12,927 bases of DNA from Paramacrobiotus metropolitanus (taxonomy: Eukaryota > Tardigrada > Eutardigrada > Parachela > Macrobiotidae): the NCBI RefSeq assembly GCF_019649055.1, contig NW_026570736.1, forward strand, positions 1-12,927, given 5' to 3'. Each line of letters begins with the position of its first letter. The first letter of the stretch is position 1. This document shows positions 12,221-12,927 of the stretch, one piece after another. The position numbers and the translations under genes were made by a program. A model generated the notes under the pieces. The model was not told the DNA's origin and did not search any database. It worked only from the letters and a program-made list of their open reading frames with translations.

Positions 12221-12822
12221 AAAAATTGTCAATACCTCCCTCTGGTTCTGCACAACGTAACTGAGCACCATTTTAATCATTTAATTTCAAAATCAAAAAA
12301 GAAACATTTACAGAGAGATAAATAATAAACAGTTAAGGATAACCCTAAACGCCGATCCGGATATACCCGTTTCGCTTTCCCTGTGCAGATATGCGGTTGG
12401 ACACATTTTACCCCATTTCTAACGGAAATGGCGCACTGCATTCGCTTGTGGGCATACCTATTTGCACTGGTTCCGTAGCTGCAAACTTGCAACGCCTGCT
12501 TCCTTCATAAAGTTCAAGTTTGATGCGCGGGTTCTAGAAACGCAGTGTTCATGTGGCCAAATCTCAGTATTCGCACGATGAGCAAATGCAACGGCAAATC
12601 TGTCAAAATTTTCTTTTGATGCAGTGCTGCGCTGTTTATGGATGCTGTTCGATATGCACCTTCCCGCAGACACTTGTTCGTTATTACCGTTAACATGCAT
12701 TCAAGAGTTTAACATGAATTATTAGACCAGCCGGGGCATGGAGTAACAACTAAGCAAAAGTTTTTTTTAAAGAAAGGAAGGAGTGTGATGTATGAGTGTA
12801 CGCACAATACGTACGTACACGA
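12221..12822. other. Intergenic stretch without a recognised gene
   Basis: Two overlapping minus-strand frames (12277-12492 and 12458-12700; 71 and 80 codons) are present but show no recognisable domain, and the first lacks an ATG start. A short A-rich run occurs near 12290-12300 and a T run near 12760. No mobile-element ends or RNA genes were seen. Confidence 0.4.
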
Positions 12823-12872
12823 GATTCTATGCCGTTGTTGTGATTCTATGCCATATCTCGAGATTCTATGCC
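12823..12872 (+). repeat. Three spaced copies of GATTCTATGCC
   Basis: The 11-base word GATTCTATGCC occurs at 12823-12833, 12842-12852 and 12862-12872, 19 and 20 bases apart. The first and third copies extend to CGAGATTCTATGCCGTTGT. This is a small decayed tandem repeat or a cluster of binding sites; nothing further can be said. Confidence 0.75.
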
Positions 12873-12927
12873 GTTGTCTTCCTAGCAACGCCCTGATGTT
12901 CTCCTTACAGTTGCTATTGCTTGTGTT

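Noticed and set aside
12277-12700. Two overlapping minus-strand frames of 71 and 80 codons
   Set aside because: No domain, no splice context and mutual overlap in different frames; the first lacks ATG. Length is within chance expectation.

Overview
The window looks like nuclear DNA of an invertebrate animal. Coding exons are split by mostly short GT-AG introns (53 to about 540 bases). The main genes encode single-pass receptors with a tyrosine-kinase domain, and one gene is interrupted by an LTR retrotransposon. Nothing bacterial is visible: no operons, ribosome sites or CRISPR. A small-genome ecdysozoan such as a tardigrade would fit the compact introns, but that is a guess and not read from the sequence.

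Layout. 1-2017: AT-rich, degenerate sequence with loose repeats, one TATA-like box and no convincing gene. 2018-6567 (+): receptor gene A, seven exons. 4179-5628: a complete 1,450-base gag-only LTR element inserted in exon 5 of gene A. 6568-8505: intergenic, with a polyadenylation signal for gene A and, on the minus strand at 7373-7516, a relic of the last exon of a third related kinase gene. 8506-11788 (-): receptor gene B, seven exons, apparently intact, 659 residues. 11789-12927: no gene recognised, two short spaced-repeat clusters.

Genes A and B are convergent, tail-to-tail paralogues. Homologous introns occur in the same order and the same phases (2,1,1,1,0,2), and exon 5 is exactly 392 coding bases in both once the insertion is discounted. 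Both share an unusual architecture: an ectodomain with the fold signature of glycoside hydrolase family 16 (GH16, beta-glucanase/laminarinase-like) but without the full catalytic motif, then one membrane helix, then a tyrosine kinase with a kinase insert. By inference these are glycan-sensing receptor kinases. Gene B keeps the catalytic kinase residues. Gene A has lost the glycine-rich loop and the DFG aspartate, so it was probably a pseudokinase before the retrotransposon landed.

The insertion is unusually clean. Two LTRs of 196 bases that look identical (TG...CA) are flanked by the 5-base duplication GCTAT, and removing the element plus one GCTAT restores an open reading frame across the junction. 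The element carries only gag, broken by three apparent one-base deletions, so it was probably moved by proteins supplied in trans. All homology statements come from motif reading; no database search or expression data were available.
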